A stretch of 61,236 nucleotides of DNA from Clostridiales bacterium GWF2_38_85 (GTDB lineage: Bacteria; Bacillota; Clostridia; Oscillospirales; CAG-382): positions 100,361 to 161,596 of the forward strand of contig MGOY01000036.1 of assembly GCA_001797275.1 (NCBI GenBank), in the 5' to 3' direction. The position numbers and the translations under genes are program-made. This document shows positions 47,064-56,603 of this stretch, piece by piece; position 1 is the first letter of the stretch; each line of letters begins with the position of its first letter. Below the pieces are notes generated by a model that was not told the origin of the DNA, did no database searches, and worked only from the letters and a program-made list of their open reading frames with translations.

Positions 47064-47876
47064 ATGAAAAGACTGCTGCCTAAAATTTTTAGCTTTATTC
47101 TCATTTTGTGTCTGTTGTTTATCTCAGGTTGTACCAAAAATTACGAAACAAGCGAAGAAAGTTATACTTATAACTCAAGGACATACACTGTTGTAATAAA
47201 TATAGCGTTCAGTACAAACAAAAGCATTGAATATACTCAAGATGATTTGACTGAACCACAAAAGCAAAAGCTGACCGATGCTTTTGGCGATATCAATATA
47301 AAAGATGGTGAATTATTTGATTATTCTGAAAACCATGATCAACCACCGTATTATTTAACTCAAAGTGATGACGAGTTTCTAACACAAGCGAAAAAATACC
47401 TTATTGATCTTGGTCTTATGCCAAAGCCCGAATACATAACCAGAACAAATAAAACCACAGTATCGACTTTAATAAGCTCATCATCACCATTGACATCAGT
47501 AACAAGTGAATTTTCGCTTGGAATAGCAAAATCCGTTGACGGAATCCCGCTTCTTAATGAAAATCTCGGAATAAATATCACGTTCGATACCAAAGGTATA
47601 ACAAGACTTATTTATGGCTGGGGTGATGTTAAAGTTAAAACAGTAAGCTCAGACAAGGAACTGTTGTCTTACCAAGAGATAATAAAAATATATGATGCAT
47701 ATATAACCGAAAATGTATTTTCAGCAAATTTACTTGACAATCTGCATTGCTCACAGGTGTATTTTTACCACGAAAATACATTTTACCCTGCTTGGCAAAT
47801 TGTTGAGGGAAATGGTGATGCAAATCCGATATACATCAATGCTGTTACAGGTGAAATAATTTATTCTATGATTTAA
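47064..47876 (+). CDS. Putative lipoprotein with YycI/PepSY-like C-terminus
   Basis: The protein is 270 residues. Signal peptide and lipobox (LLFISGC) give a lipidated Cys near 23. The body is polar. The last 60 residues (LSYQEIIKIYDAYI, YFYHENTFYPAWQIVEG, PIYINAVTGEIIYSMI) resemble the terminal strand pair of YycI or PepSY-type regulatory domains. Function unknown. It is followed by a terminator shared with convergent recG. Confidence 0.65.
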   Translation: MKRLLPKIFSFILILCLLFISGCTKNYETSEESYTYNSRTYTVVINIAFSTNKSIEYTQDDLTEPQKQKLTDAFGDINIKDGELFDYSENHDQPPYYLTQSDDEFLTQAKKYLIDLGLMPKPEYITRTNKTTVSTLISSSSPLTSVTSEFSLGIAKSVDGIPLLNENLGINITFDTKGITRLIYGWGDVKVKTVSSDKELLSYQEIIKIYDAYITENVFSANLLDNLHCSQVYFYHENTFYPAWQIVEGNGDANPIYINAVTGEIIYSMI

Positions 47877-47888
47877 GTATATAAACAC

Positions 47889-47916
47889 AAACTGCCCGGG
47901 AAACCGAGCAGTTTTG
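47889..47916. terminator. Terminator between the lipoprotein gene and recG
   Basis: AAACTGC (47889-47895) and GCAGTTT (47908-47914) enclose a CGG-GAAA-CCG tetraloop stem, ending in a T run on the plus strand. Confidence 0.75.
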
Positions 47917-47928
47917 AAATTTGTCTAT

Positions 47929-49983
47929 TCAACTGAATATGTTCTCGCTGTTATTTATCCTGAACATCAAATTTACCTCGTCAGCAAGCTCGGCATATTT
48001 TTCGTTGCCGAACAGTCCTTCGGTGCAAATTTTTTCTGCCTCTTCCTTTGTTGCATTGACCATATCCATATCGGCAATATCGGCTATTTTGAACCTGATT
48101 TCCCCGTGTTGCCTTTCACCGATTAACTCACCCGGCCCACGGATTTCAAGATCGACTCTTGCAATCTCGAAGCCGTCGTTGGTACTGCTCATGATGTTCA
48201 GCCTTTGTTTTGCTTTTTCGCTCTCCTTTTCATAGATAAGTACACAATAGGATTTTTCTTTTCCTCTGCCGACACGCCCTCTCAGCTGATGCAACTGCGA
48301 CAGTCCAAAGCGTTCAGCATTCTCGACGACCATAACCGTTGCGTTAGGCACATCAACTCCAACCTCAACGACTGTCGTCGAAACAAGAACATCAATTTCA
48401 CCGTTCGAAAATTTGTTCATTATCTCATCTTTTTTCCTGCCCGACAGTTTACCGTGAAGCACTGCTATTTTCAATGTCGGAAGCATTGCGGCAAGGTCTG
48501 CTCCATGCTGTTCGGCTGATTTCAGGTTGTTATCTTCATTATCTTCAACAAGCGGACAGATTATATATGCCTGACGACCTGCCTCAACCTGATTTTTGAT
48601 GAAGTTATACACACGATTCCGATAGCTGTCGTCTACTGCATAGGTTTCGATTATCTGCCTTCCAGGCGGCAGCTCATCAATTACACTCAGGTCAAGATCA
48701 CCGTACATAATCAGTGAAAGTGTTCTCGGAATAGGCGTCGCTGACATAACCAATACATGCGGTGAGTATTCGCCGCTCTTATCGGCAAGCATCGCGCGTT
48801 GAGAAACACCGAACCGGTGTTGTTCATCGGCAACTATAAGTCCAAGCTTTGAAAAACGTACACTCTGTTGAATTAACGCATGAGTTCCAATTATAAGATC
48901 AATTTCACCGTTTTCAAGCTGTTCACGCAGCTTTTTTTTGTTTGCGGCGGTAACGCTTCCTGTCAGGTATTCTATCTTAATTTCGAATTTTTCGAATAAT
49001 TTCGAGAAGGTTTCGAAATGCTGTCTTGCGAGAATTTCGGTCGGCGCCATCATAGCTGCCTGACAGCCGTTCCTGATTGCAAGATATATCGCCGCTGCCG
49101 CGACAACAGTTTTACCGCTGCCGACATCACCCTGAACTAAACGTATCATCGGCTGCGATTTTTCCATATCATCGTAAATCTCTTTGATTACCCGCTCCTG
49201 AGCTGCTGTTAGTGCGAATGGGAGTGACGATAAAAATTTGCCTGCATTCGTACCCTTCAGCGGCATAGCTATTGCGTTCTCTTTTTTTATTTTTGCCCGC
49301 ATATTCTGGATGCCGAGCTGAAAGGTCAGAAGCTCCTCGAACGCAAGCCTGCGTCTTGCAAGCTCAAGCTTTTCCATGTTTTCGGGTAAATGAATTTGTT
49401 CAACTGCTTCAGCCTTATTCATCAGCGAATATTTTTCGATTACCTCGGCAGGAACCGGATCTTTGATAGATTTTATATATGGGGTTATTTGATTTATCGC
49501 ATTATAAATGTTCCGCTGTGCAAAGCCTTTGGTCAGCGGATAGATCGGGAAAATTGCTCTCAGCGGTTTCCCTTCAATCACTGCTTCAATCTCAGGCGAC
49601 TGCATTGTTTTTGCAAACATCGAATAAACCATCTTGCCGTAAAAGCGGTATTTTGCTCCTTGAACAAGCGATTTTTCAAGCCATTGTTGATTAAAGAAGG
49701 TAACCGAAACACTGCCTGTGTCATCGGACGCAAGCAGTGTTATATAGTTCAATCCATTCCTCGATATTGCCGTTTTCGACTTGGTATCGATTCTCATAAT
49801 CAGAGAACATAGCTCTCCGTTTTCGGTATCAGCAACCTTTTTTATATCACCCTTATTTACATATCTTCTCGGATAAAAAGAGACAAGGTCGCCCACCGTC
49901 GAGATTCCGAGCTTTTCAAAAAGTGCGCTCCGTTTCTCGCCGACCGTCTTCAGATAGCGTATCGGTGTTGCTCTTTCCATCAT
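47929..49983 (-). CDS. recG: ATP-dependent DNA helicase RecG
   Basis: This 684-residue helicase has an N-terminal OB wedge domain (about 60-170), Walker A QGDVGSGKTVVAAAA, the DEQH box (LIVADEQHRFGV), SATPIPRTLSL, VLVSTTVVEVGVDVPNA and QLRGRVGRG. It remodels stalled forks and Holliday junctions. The yhaN-like gene ends just upstream, so DNA repair genes are grouped. Confidence 0.97.
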   Translation of the reverse strand: MMERATPIRYLKTVGEKRSALFEKLGISTVGDLVSFYPRRYVNKGDIKKVADTENGELCSLIMRIDTKSKTAISRNGLNYITLLASDDTGSVSVTFFNQQWLEKSLVQGAKYRFYGKMVYSMFAKTMQSPEIEAVIEGKPLRAIFPIYPLTKGFAQRNIYNAINQITPYIKSIKDPVPAEVIEKYSLMNKAEAVEQIHLPENMEKLELARRRLAFEELLTFQLGIQNMRAKIKKENAIAMPLKGTNAGKFLSSLPFALTAAQERVIKEIYDDMEKSQPMIRLVQGDVGSGKTVVAAAAIYLAIRNGCQAAMMAPTEILARQHFETFSKLFEKFEIKIEYLTGSVTAANKKKLREQLENGEIDLIIGTHALIQQSVRFSKLGLIVADEQHRFGVSQRAMLADKSGEYSPHVLVMSATPIPRTLSLIMYGDLDLSVIDELPPGRQIIETYAVDDSYRNRVYNFIKNQVEAGRQAYIICPLVEDNEDNNLKSAEQHGADLAAMLPTLKIAVLHGKLSGRKKDEIMNKFSNGEIDVLVSTTVVEVGVDVPNATVMVVENAERFGLSQLHQLRGRVGRGKEKSYCVLIYEKESEKAKQRLNIMSSTNDGFEIARVDLEIRGPGELIGERQHGEIRFKIADIADMDMVNATKEEAEKICTEGLFGNEKYAELADEVNLMFRINNSENIFS

Positions 49984-49995
49984 ACTGTTGTCCTT

Positions 49996-52242
49996 CTAAA
50001 TCGATAAAATTTTTACATTTCCAAGGTTGATATCATTAAGCTCGACGCCTTTTCCAAGCAGGTAATCGCGTTCTCTATTGACACAGCTGAAGATAAACAC
50101 TTGTGAATCGACTGATGCAAGTATATCAAGCATCGCTGCAAGCCTGTCGTGATCAAGTCTGCCGAACACATCATCAAGTATTACAGGTGGTATTGCATCA
50201 CGGTACAAGACTTTGATCAATGCAAGGCGAAGGCAAAGATATGCCGAATCCCGTGTGCCGGCACTCATAAAGTCTGCGCTCTTTGTATATGCTCGTGCTG
50301 AGTATGACAGGTTGAGCTTGTTGTCAACCTCAAGCAGTCTGTATCTGCCGCAGCTGGCATTGTCGAAGTACTCCGAAGCATATTGTGTCAGCTTGGGTGA
50401 AATTGTGCTTCTCATAAAGTTACTTGCTGTATCAAGCAATTCAATTGCAGTATCCAGCGCTGTTGCTTTTTTATCAAGATCATTTATTATTTTTGCAACC
50501 GAATCACGCTTCCCGGCAAGCTCAGCGGGGTTCTTTGCCCTTGCGGTATGTGTTATCAGAATCTGTTCGTTCTCTCTTTCCTTTGCAATCAATGCATTCA
50601 ATGCCGCCTTATGGAAATGGACTTCTCTGTCAACTTCATCCACATTCCTTTTAGGTAAAACTGCATCTTTGCTGTATTCGGTTAATTTTTCGATATCCGC
50701 ATTGGCATGGATGATCTCCTGAGTTTTCCTCTTGGATTCATAAAGTGCAAGCTTTGTTCTTGCATCAGCTGAAAGCGAATCAAGCTTTTCTATACCGGTT
50801 GTTATATTGGTTTGTTCAAATTCGCCCTGCATATGCTGAGAAATTCTTATAATAATGCTTTGGACTAATTCATTGCATTTTTCTTTTCTCTCATCAATTC
50901 TTTTCTTTGCATCATTGATATCACTGTTTAATGTTTTAATTCTGACTTCAAGCATTGGATATTCAGCGACCATGTTCTTTGTTTCACCTATACCCATAAT
51001 ACCATATTTCTTCCCGAAATTTAACCACATGAAAAACGAAACAATAAACAATATTCCGAAACTCCCTGACAATCCCATCAATGAATATACTATAATCGGC
51101 GCATAATCGCCAATCAGCGTATGAAAATAATAAGCTATTCCTGATGCAATACCTAAAACAGCAGCTATTATAAAGAAAATGATTTGTCGAGTTTTAACTC
51201 CTGAATACTTATCAGAAAGCTCTGCAGATTCAACATCAGCTTCAGCAAGTGGACTTTCATCACATAAAATATTATATTTATCAATATTATCCTGCATGTA
51301 TTGTTCTTGTTCTTTTATTGCTTGAGTTTCACCGTTAAGCTTCAGATTATCATTGATAAGCTGCTGTATAAATTCACGATCAGGAATAACACCACCGACA
51401 AAATTATTTTTTGCAGTATTATATTCATTAAGAGCTTTGTCAATAAGCTTGTCCTGCTCCTCAAAATTCACAAGCTTTAGCTTGGTTTCATATTTATCAA
51501 TGTTTTCTCTCTCAGCGACAATAATATCTACTTCCCTCTGCTTTTCGGCGATGTCCTGTTGAACCTTTTTCAATTGCTTCTGAGCAATGAAAACCATAGA
51601 ATTTTGTTTTTCAGCTTCAGTAAACTCAAGAACCAATTCATCATATTGTTTTCTGAGTTTTGGGAGTTGCCCATTTGTACGTGAAGTAAGTGAATTTCTA
51701 GCATCCTTAAGCCTTTTCATGGCCTTTGACAGCGATGTCTGTTCATCGGCTGAGAAAATTAGATTTTGCAGTTGTTCTGCAAGTTCATCATCTCCGCTTT
51801 GCGGTACAAACAACTGTCTGAAAAAAGTACTCTTAGCAAAAACTTCTTCGCCAACACCGAAAAATTGGTTACCTGGACATATCCCATTAAAAACCTGTTT
51901 ACCTGTTGTAGTATCAAGTATTAATACATTCTCTTTTGCCGGGAGCGAAAAGCTTCTTTCGACTCTATATCTACCTTTTGGAGTTTTGATTATTATCGCT
52001 CCGGCAGCATGCTGTAAATCCCACGGGATATATTTCTTCTTTTCGTTATCAGCAATAGTTTGGAGTCGAATCCCTGAAAATCCATAAAATATAAATTTAA
52101 TGAATGCAGCTATAGTCGATTTTCCGCTTTCATTTGGAGCAACAATTACATTTAATCCACTTTTCGGTTCAATCAAAACTTCCTTAAGCGCACCAAAAGC
52201 CGATATTTCGATTCTGTCAATAATAATGCTTTTACTGTTCAT
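49996..52242 (-). CDS. YhaN-like SMC-type ATPase with membrane helices in its coiled coil
   Basis: The protein is 748 residues from the ATG at 52242. The P-loop is APNESGKST (about 35-43). Long coiled coils follow on both sides of two adjacent hydrophobic helices (IIFFIIAAVLGIASGIAYYF and a second ending GILFIVSFFMWLNF, about 350-410). The C-terminal half-site has MSAGTRDSAYLCLRLALIKVL and Walker B PPVILDDVFGRLD. The internal membrane pair is typical of Bacillus YhaN rather than SbcC. The upstream gene encodes the matching nuclease. A membrane-associated Rad50-Mre11-like complex is inferred. Confidence 0.85.
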   Translation of the reverse strand: MNSKSIIIDRIEISAFGALKEVLIEPKSGLNVIVAPNESGKSTIAAFIKFIFYGFSGIRLQTIADNEKKKYIPWDLQHAAGAIIIKTPKGRYRVERSFSLPAKENVLILDTTTGKQVFNGICPGNQFFGVGEEVFAKSTFFRQLFVPQSGDDELAEQLQNLIFSADEQTSLSKAMKRLKDARNSLTSRTNGQLPKLRKQYDELVLEFTEAEKQNSMVFIAQKQLKKVQQDIAEKQREVDIIVAERENIDKYETKLKLVNFEEQDKLIDKALNEYNTAKNNFVGGVIPDREFIQQLINDNLKLNGETQAIKEQEQYMQDNIDKYNILCDESPLAEADVESAELSDKYSGVKTRQIIFFIIAAVLGIASGIAYYFHTLIGDYAPIIVYSLMGLSGSFGILFIVSFFMWLNFGKKYGIMGIGETKNMVAEYPMLEVRIKTLNSDINDAKKRIDERKEKCNELVQSIIIRISQHMQGEFEQTNITTGIEKLDSLSADARTKLALYESKRKTQEIIHANADIEKLTEYSKDAVLPKRNVDEVDREVHFHKAALNALIAKERENEQILITHTARAKNPAELAGKRDSVAKIINDLDKKATALDTAIELLDTASNFMRSTISPKLTQYASEYFDNASCGRYRLLEVDNKLNLSYSARAYTKSADFMSAGTRDSAYLCLRLALIKVLYRDAIPPVILDDVFGRLDHDRLAAMLDILASVDSQVFIFSCVNRERDYLLGKGVELNDINLGNVKILSI

Positions 52243-52366
52243 AAATATAACCATTCCTTTTCATAGTGTGCGATGTTTCGTACGGTTCCGACTTGTTGGG
52301 ATTGCCGCCCCTTAGTGGCAAAGTCACAAAACTCGCTGTCTGAAAGAAAATTTGTTTTCTTTCAGA
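52240..52366 (-). promoter_or_regulatory. Conserved hairpin/GTTTTGTG leader element upstream of the yhaN-like gene (E3)
   Basis: A perfect 12-bp hairpin (52339-52350 and 52355-52366, TCTGAAAGAAAA and complement, loop TTTG) lies 2 nt after the SbcD-like stop codon. GAGTTTTGTGACTTT follows, and AAAAGGAATGGTTATATTTATG marks the gene start. Confidence 0.65.
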
Positions 52367-52368
52367 TT

Positions 52369-53502
52369 TTACACCTGCCTTTCGTCAAAATCGAGTATAT
52401 TTCTGTCAGCAAGCGCACAAAGACCGTATTTCATTGCCTGCAGCAATATCTCCTTCTTGTCAGGCGTTGTGTCTTCCTGTTCGAGATAGTCGCAAACTGT
52501 ACGATAAAAGACTCCTCTTAATGTATTTTCTCTCTCAAGGTCTGTAAAATCGACATTTGGCACAGTATTGTCAATAATTTCGATAAAATAAGGAACAAGC
52601 GGTCCCTCTCCGAACTGAGTAGGATTTATTATGATACCTTCGGGAACACTGCCTTCGAGGATTATCCTGAGTGCAGTATCATCTCTGTATTCTTTTATAC
52701 GCTGTCTTATGTAGTCGACACATTCTTTAGTTGTTCCGAGTCCATCAAGCGACAGACTGATAACCTCATATCTTCTTCTTGAAAAGCGGATTCCTTTGAG
52801 CGTGACTCCATCCTTACGAATGTCGCCGAAAATCGCACCCTTATATCCGGTCTCGCCGAAGTCTCTGCCTTCAATGCAGCCCGAATATGCATAATAAGTC
52901 TTACCGATTGAAAGAATACCGTCACTTGCATGAATATGACCGAGTGCAATATAATCAAATCCACTCGCTTCGATATCAGCCTTCGATACCGGTCCCGACT
53001 GTGACAGTGGGGAGGTCAGGTCACCGTGGCAAACAAGTATATTGATTCTGTTCTCTCTCAGCTTAGGATAGCCTTTAATTGGGCTGTCCGTCATTGTCGC
53101 CGAGGTAAACCCAACACCATAAACATCTACACCAAGCTCATCAATTTCGACCCTTTCCTTCTCCTTGAATATATGTACATTTTCAGGCCATTCAAGAAGT
53201 GTATAGGGTGAAACATCGGTATAAGGATCATGATTGCCGGGGGTAATGAAAAATCTGCAATCAGGAGCCTTTTTTATCTCATCAAACAAAAGCTCAATAG
53301 TTTCTTTTGTTATATATTCAGCGTCAAATAAATCTCCTGCAATAAAAAACAGCTGCGTCTTCCCCTCTTTTGCATAGTTCATCGCAGACAGCATCGCGTT
53401 CTGAAGTTCGAGCCGCCTTTTATATGCGTGAGAGGGTGCCAGCAGCGAAAATGGTGAATCCAAATGGATATCAGCACAATGGAATATCTTTACTGCGTTC
53501 AT
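52369..53502 (-). CDS. YhaO/SbcD-like DNA repair nuclease
   Basis: The 377-residue calcineurin-type phosphoesterase has FHCADIHLDSPF, FIAGDLFDAEY, FITPGNHDPYTD, ILVCHGDLTS and DYIALGHIHASD, the full set of metal-site motifs. The C-terminus matches YhaO-type nucleases. The ATG at 53502 follows GGAAAGGATGGTTATAATC. It forms an operon with the YhaN-like ATPase. Confidence 0.9.
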   Translation of the reverse strand: MNAVKIFHCADIHLDSPFSLLAPSHAYKRRLELQNAMLSAMNYAKEGKTQLFFIAGDLFDAEYITKETIELLFDEIKKAPDCRFFITPGNHDPYTDVSPYTLLEWPENVHIFKEKERVEIDELGVDVYGVGFTSATMTDSPIKGYPKLRENRINILVCHGDLTSPLSQSGPVSKADIEASGFDYIALGHIHASDGILSIGKTYYAYSGCIEGRDFGETGYKGAIFGDIRKDGVTLKGIRFSRRRYEVISLSLDGLGTTKECVDYIRQRIKEYRDDTALRIILEGSVPEGIIINPTQFGEGPLVPYFIEIIDNTVPNVDFTDLERENTLRGVFYRTVCDYLEQEDTTPDKKEILLQAMKYGLCALADRNILDFDERQV

Positions 53503-53526
53503 GATTATAACCATCCTTTCCGATCT

Positions 53527-53547
53527 ACATTAAACTAACAAATGAAT
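53527..53547. repeat. Solitary end of a palindromic element
   Basis: CATTAAACTAACAAATGAATC repeats the left end of elements A and B, but the rest of the element is absent. It lies between the flavoprotein stop and the SbcD-like start. A shorter fragment, TATTAAACTAAC, lies at the lspA start (32903-32914). Confidence 0.6.
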
Positions 53548-53557
53548 CTTGATTTTA

Positions 53558-54808
53558 TTATTCGTTAATACATTTCTCGCCCGCAACCTTTGCGGTTGAA
53601 AACGCAATCTGAAGATTGAAGCCTCCGGTATAAGCATCGCTGTCAATTACCTCACCTGCGAAAAACAAGTTCTTCTGCAGCTTAGACTGCATTGTCGACG
53701 GATCTATTTCCTTTACCGATACGCCGCCTGAGGTAATGATTGCTTCATTCAACGGTCTTGTTCCGGTGATTTTGATTTCCAACCCTTTGAGCAGTGAAAC
53801 TAACTTCTGGCGCTCCTCACGGGTTATTTCATTAACTCTTTTTTCGGTATTTATTCCTGATAATTTTATAATCGGTGCAATTAGCTTGTTTGGCAGTAAC
53901 ATCGAAAGCGAATTGCGGAATTCCTTGTTCTTCTGCTCCTCAAAATCACGAAGCACTCTGCGGTCAAGCTGAGCTGTATCAAGTGCGGGTTTCAAATCAA
54001 TCTTTGCAATAACCGGAAACTTTTTTAAATGAGCCGATGCCGACAATGCAATCGGTCCGGTAATACCGAAATGAGCAAACAGCATTTCACCCTGTTCATA
54101 ATAAAGCTCTTTCCCCGAATTTACATCGTAAAATCCACAACCTACATTTTTCAACGACAATCCCATGCATTCTCTGCAAAGCTTGTCCTGTGAAACTAAC
54201 GGAACAAGCGAGGGCTTCAGTGGAATTATTGTATGCCCGAATTTTCTCGCCAACTCGTATCCGTCACCGGTCGAACCGCATGCTGTATATGATGCACCAC
54301 CTGTACAGATTATAACCCTGTCGCAGTCGATACTATTATTCTCGCATTTTACAGCTGTGATAAATCCATTCTCGGTTTCGATTTCGGAAACTCTGCCGCG
54401 GATAATATTAACTCTCAACTCATGTAATTTCTTTTCGAGTGCATCAACAATATCCTTTGCCTTGTCGCTGACCGGAAAAACCCTGTTTCCCCTTTCAACC
54501 TTAAGCGGAATACCGAGGGATTCGAAAAATTCCATTGTATCCTTCGATTTCAGTGTCGAAAACGCTTTGTATAAAAATTTGGGATTGGTAGGCACATTGC
54601 TCAAAAACTCGTCCAGTTCGCAAAGATTGGTCAGATTACACCTTCCTTTGCCTGTTATTCTGAGCTTCTTACCCATTATATTATTACGTTCGATTATAAT
54701 AACATCAGCACCTGACTGAGCAGCGAAGATTGCAGCTGTCATGCCGGCCGCACCGCCGCCGATAACAGCGACACGGACTCTATCAGGAGTGTTTTTCGAA
54801 TACATCAT
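53558..54808 (-). CDS. HI0933/BaiN-family flavoprotein
   Basis: The protein is about 416 residues from the ATG at 54808. It has the FAD motif VAVIGGGAAGMTAAIFAAQSGADVIIIERN, GRCNLTN, RVFPVSDKAKDIVDAL, CTGGASYTACGSTGDGYELA, AIITSGGVSVKEIDPSTM and FFAGEVIDSDAYTGGFNLQIAFSTA. It is an NAD(P)/FAD-dependent oxidoreductase of unsettled substrate; family members include ene-reductases acting on bile acids. The start overlaps the 3' end of the rpiR gene by 26 nt. Confidence 0.9.
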   Translation of the reverse strand: MMYSKNTPDRVRVAVIGGGAAGMTAAIFAAQSGADVIIIERNNIMGKKLRITGKGRCNLTNLCELDEFLSNVPTNPKFLYKAFSTLKSKDTMEFFESLGIPLKVERGNRVFPVSDKAKDIVDALEKKLHELRVNIIRGRVSEIETENGFITAVKCENNSIDCDRVIICTGGASYTACGSTGDGYELARKFGHTIIPLKPSLVPLVSQDKLCRECMGLSLKNVGCGFYDVNSGKELYYEQGEMLFAHFGITGPIALSASAHLKKFPVIAKIDLKPALDTAQLDRRVLRDFEEQKNKEFRNSLSMLLPNKLIAPIIKLSGINTEKRVNEITREERQKLVSLLKGLEIKITGTRPLNEAIITSGGVSVKEIDPSTMQSKLQKNLFFAGEVIDSDAYTGGFNLQIAFSTAKVAGEKCINE

Positions 54809-55661
54809 ATTGATCCCAGATTCCCTCAAGCTCTTCAAAGGTTTTTGCTATCTCTTTATCCTTCGCTCTGCCAACCGAAACTATCAATGCATTTATTATT
54901 GACATCGGTGCGACAAGTGAGTCGACAAATGATGTTATATCATTCTTTGCAACAAGCACATGGTCACCGAACATTGCAATAGGTGATTCGTCGCTGTCAG
55001 TTATAGCAACACATGTAGCTTTTCTGAGTGATGCAAAACGCATAGCATCAACAGTTCTCTTTGAATATCTGGGAAAGCTGATCCCGATGATAACATCTTC
55101 GCTCCCAATCCATAAAAGCTGTTCAATTACCTCACCAGTATTGGTGTTAATCAGCTTGACATTTGGGAAGATAAGCGAAAAATAGAATGCTAAGAAGGAT
55201 GCAAGCGAGCTTGAGCTGCGTACACCGATAATATAAATATTTTTTGCGGTCAATAAGCTTTCAACTGTTTTTTTAAATGCAGCATTATTTAAATTTTGCA
55301 TTGTCGATTTCAGATTGGCTATATCCGATTCCATAACTGAAGTCAGAATATCGTTATCGGATATTCTTTCATCACCAATGGTTATTCTTTGAAGTGATGT
55401 AAGCTTACGTTTTGCGAAGCTGCGGATTGCTTCCTGCAATTCCGGGTAACCTTCAAAACCAAGCTCAAGCGCAAAACGGACAACTGTCGATTCAGAAACG
55501 CCGACTACCTTGCCCAGCCTTGTTGCAGTCATGTATGCTGCGCGGTCATAATTAACAAGAATATATGCCGCTATCCGGCGCTGCCCTTTTGAATAGCTTT
55601 CCATATTATCGCCAATAATCTGAAGTATTGAAGATGAATTTGTATAATCAACAGTATTCAT
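54783..55661 (-). CDS. RpiR-family transcriptional regulator
   Basis: The protein is 292 residues from the ATG at 55661. The N-terminal helix-turn-helix reads YMTATRLGKVVGVSESTVVRFALELGFEGYPEL. An SIS sugar-phosphate-binding domain spans about 115-250 (IYIIGVRSSSSLASFLAFY, EDVIIGISFPRYSKRTV, CVAITDSDESPIAMFGDHVL). Members respond to phosphosugars. It overlaps the flavoprotein gene, suggesting co-transcription, though no sugar gene is adjacent. Confidence 0.92.
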   Translation of the reverse strand: MNTVDYTNSSSILQIIGDNMESYSKGQRRIAAYILVNYDRAAYMTATRLGKVVGVSESTVVRFALELGFEGYPELQEAIRSFAKRKLTSLQRITIGDERISDNDILTSVMESDIANLKSTMQNLNNAAFKKTVESLLTAKNIYIIGVRSSSSLASFLAFYFSLIFPNVKLINTNTGEVIEQLLWIGSEDVIIGISFPRYSKRTVDAMRFASLRKATCVAITDSDESPIAMFGDHVLVAKNDITSFVDSLVAPMSIINALIVSVGRAKDKEIAKTFEELEGIWDQYDVFEKHS

Positions 55662-55781
55662 AGTTATAACCATTCTTTCCTCGGTTTTTTAGCCGAAAGC
55701 TGGATGTTTTGGACAGTTCACCCCTTATTATTTGGTGTAAAAGGCACAAAACTCCTCGTTTGAAAGCATCATCTTTCAAAC
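55659..55781 (-). promoter_or_regulatory. Conserved hairpin/GTTTTGTGCC leader element upstream of rpiR (E4)
   Basis: A 9-bp hairpin (55773-55781 and 55758-55766, GTTTGAAAG and complement, loop of six) contains the stop codon of pgeF. GAGTTTTGTGCCTTT follows. A hairpin TTTTAGCCGAAAGC-like stretch and AAAGAATGGTTATAACTATG end the element. Confidence 0.65.
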
Positions 55782-56603
55782 TTTTCTCTCTCTGATTTTC
55801 TCTCTGATTTTAATAAATGCTGCCATGGTGCCGCGTACAGTTCCCATTCTGCGGTGCGAAAAAAATAAATCCGGATTGCATATGGTGCATAAAGAACATT
55901 GCGAAATATTCTGCTCCGGAACACCGAGCTTTATCAATTGTATTACATTGATTTCGGGAACAGAAAGATATAATTTGTCTTGCTTTAAAATGAAAGCCTG
56001 GTCATATTCGGAGCTGACGGCATGAAAGCTTTCATATAATTCTTTGCCAACCTCATAACAGCAGACCTGTGCTGCCGGTCCGATTGCTGCAATCATCCGT
56101 CGGGGATCACTGCCATATTGTTTCTGCATTTTTTGCACGGCTTCAATGATTATTCCGTTCAATGCTCCCCGCCAGCCGGAATGTACCGCTGCACAGGCGT
56201 TGTTTTCGGTATCAAAGATCAGAATCGGTGTACAATCAGCTGTCCTGATTGACAGAAGTATATGTTCTTCATTGGTTATCAAACCATCAACACCGTATTC
56301 GAAGCCTATTCCGCAATTTTTGTGTTGTGCAAACTCAACATTAGTGCTGTGAGTCTGGTATGTCCTGCATATATCGCCGGCTTCAGAGCCGAGCTGCTTT
56401 GCGGCAAGCATATGATTATGCTCAACATTTTCACGACTGTCCTTGACATTACCCTGGCCTACCGAAAAATTTAATGATTCAAAAACACCCTTGCTGACTC
56501 CACCAGCTCTTGTCGAAAAGAGATGCGGAATATGGTATTTTTCAAAAAGCGGTGATACAAGATATTTAATAAGTCCTTGTTTTACGGTATATGCTTCAAC
56601 CAT
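55776..56603 (-). CDS. pgeF: Purine nucleoside phosphorylase / polyphenol oxidase family (YfiH, LACC1)
   Basis: This 275-residue protein has HLFSTRAGGVSKGVFESLN, YGVDGLITNEEHILLSIRTADCTPILI, CAAVHSGWRGALNG and the metal Cys/His residues of the family. Homologues act as peptidoglycan-editing factor and as multifunctional purine phosphorylases. The last codons lie in the hairpin of the E4 leader. Confidence 0.92.
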   Translation of the reverse strand: MVEAYTVKQGLIKYLVSPLFEKYHIPHLFSTRAGGVSKGVFESLNFSVGQGNVKDSRENVEHNHMLAAKQLGSEAGDICRTYQTHSTNVEFAQHKNCGIGFEYGVDGLITNEEHILLSIRTADCTPILIFDTENNACAAVHSGWRGALNGIIIEAVQKMQKQYGSDPRRMIAAIGPAAQVCCYEVGKELYESFHAVSSEYDQAFILKQDKLYLSVPEINVIQLIKLGVPEQNISQCSLCTICNPDLFFSHRRMGTVRGTMAAFIKIREKIRERKV

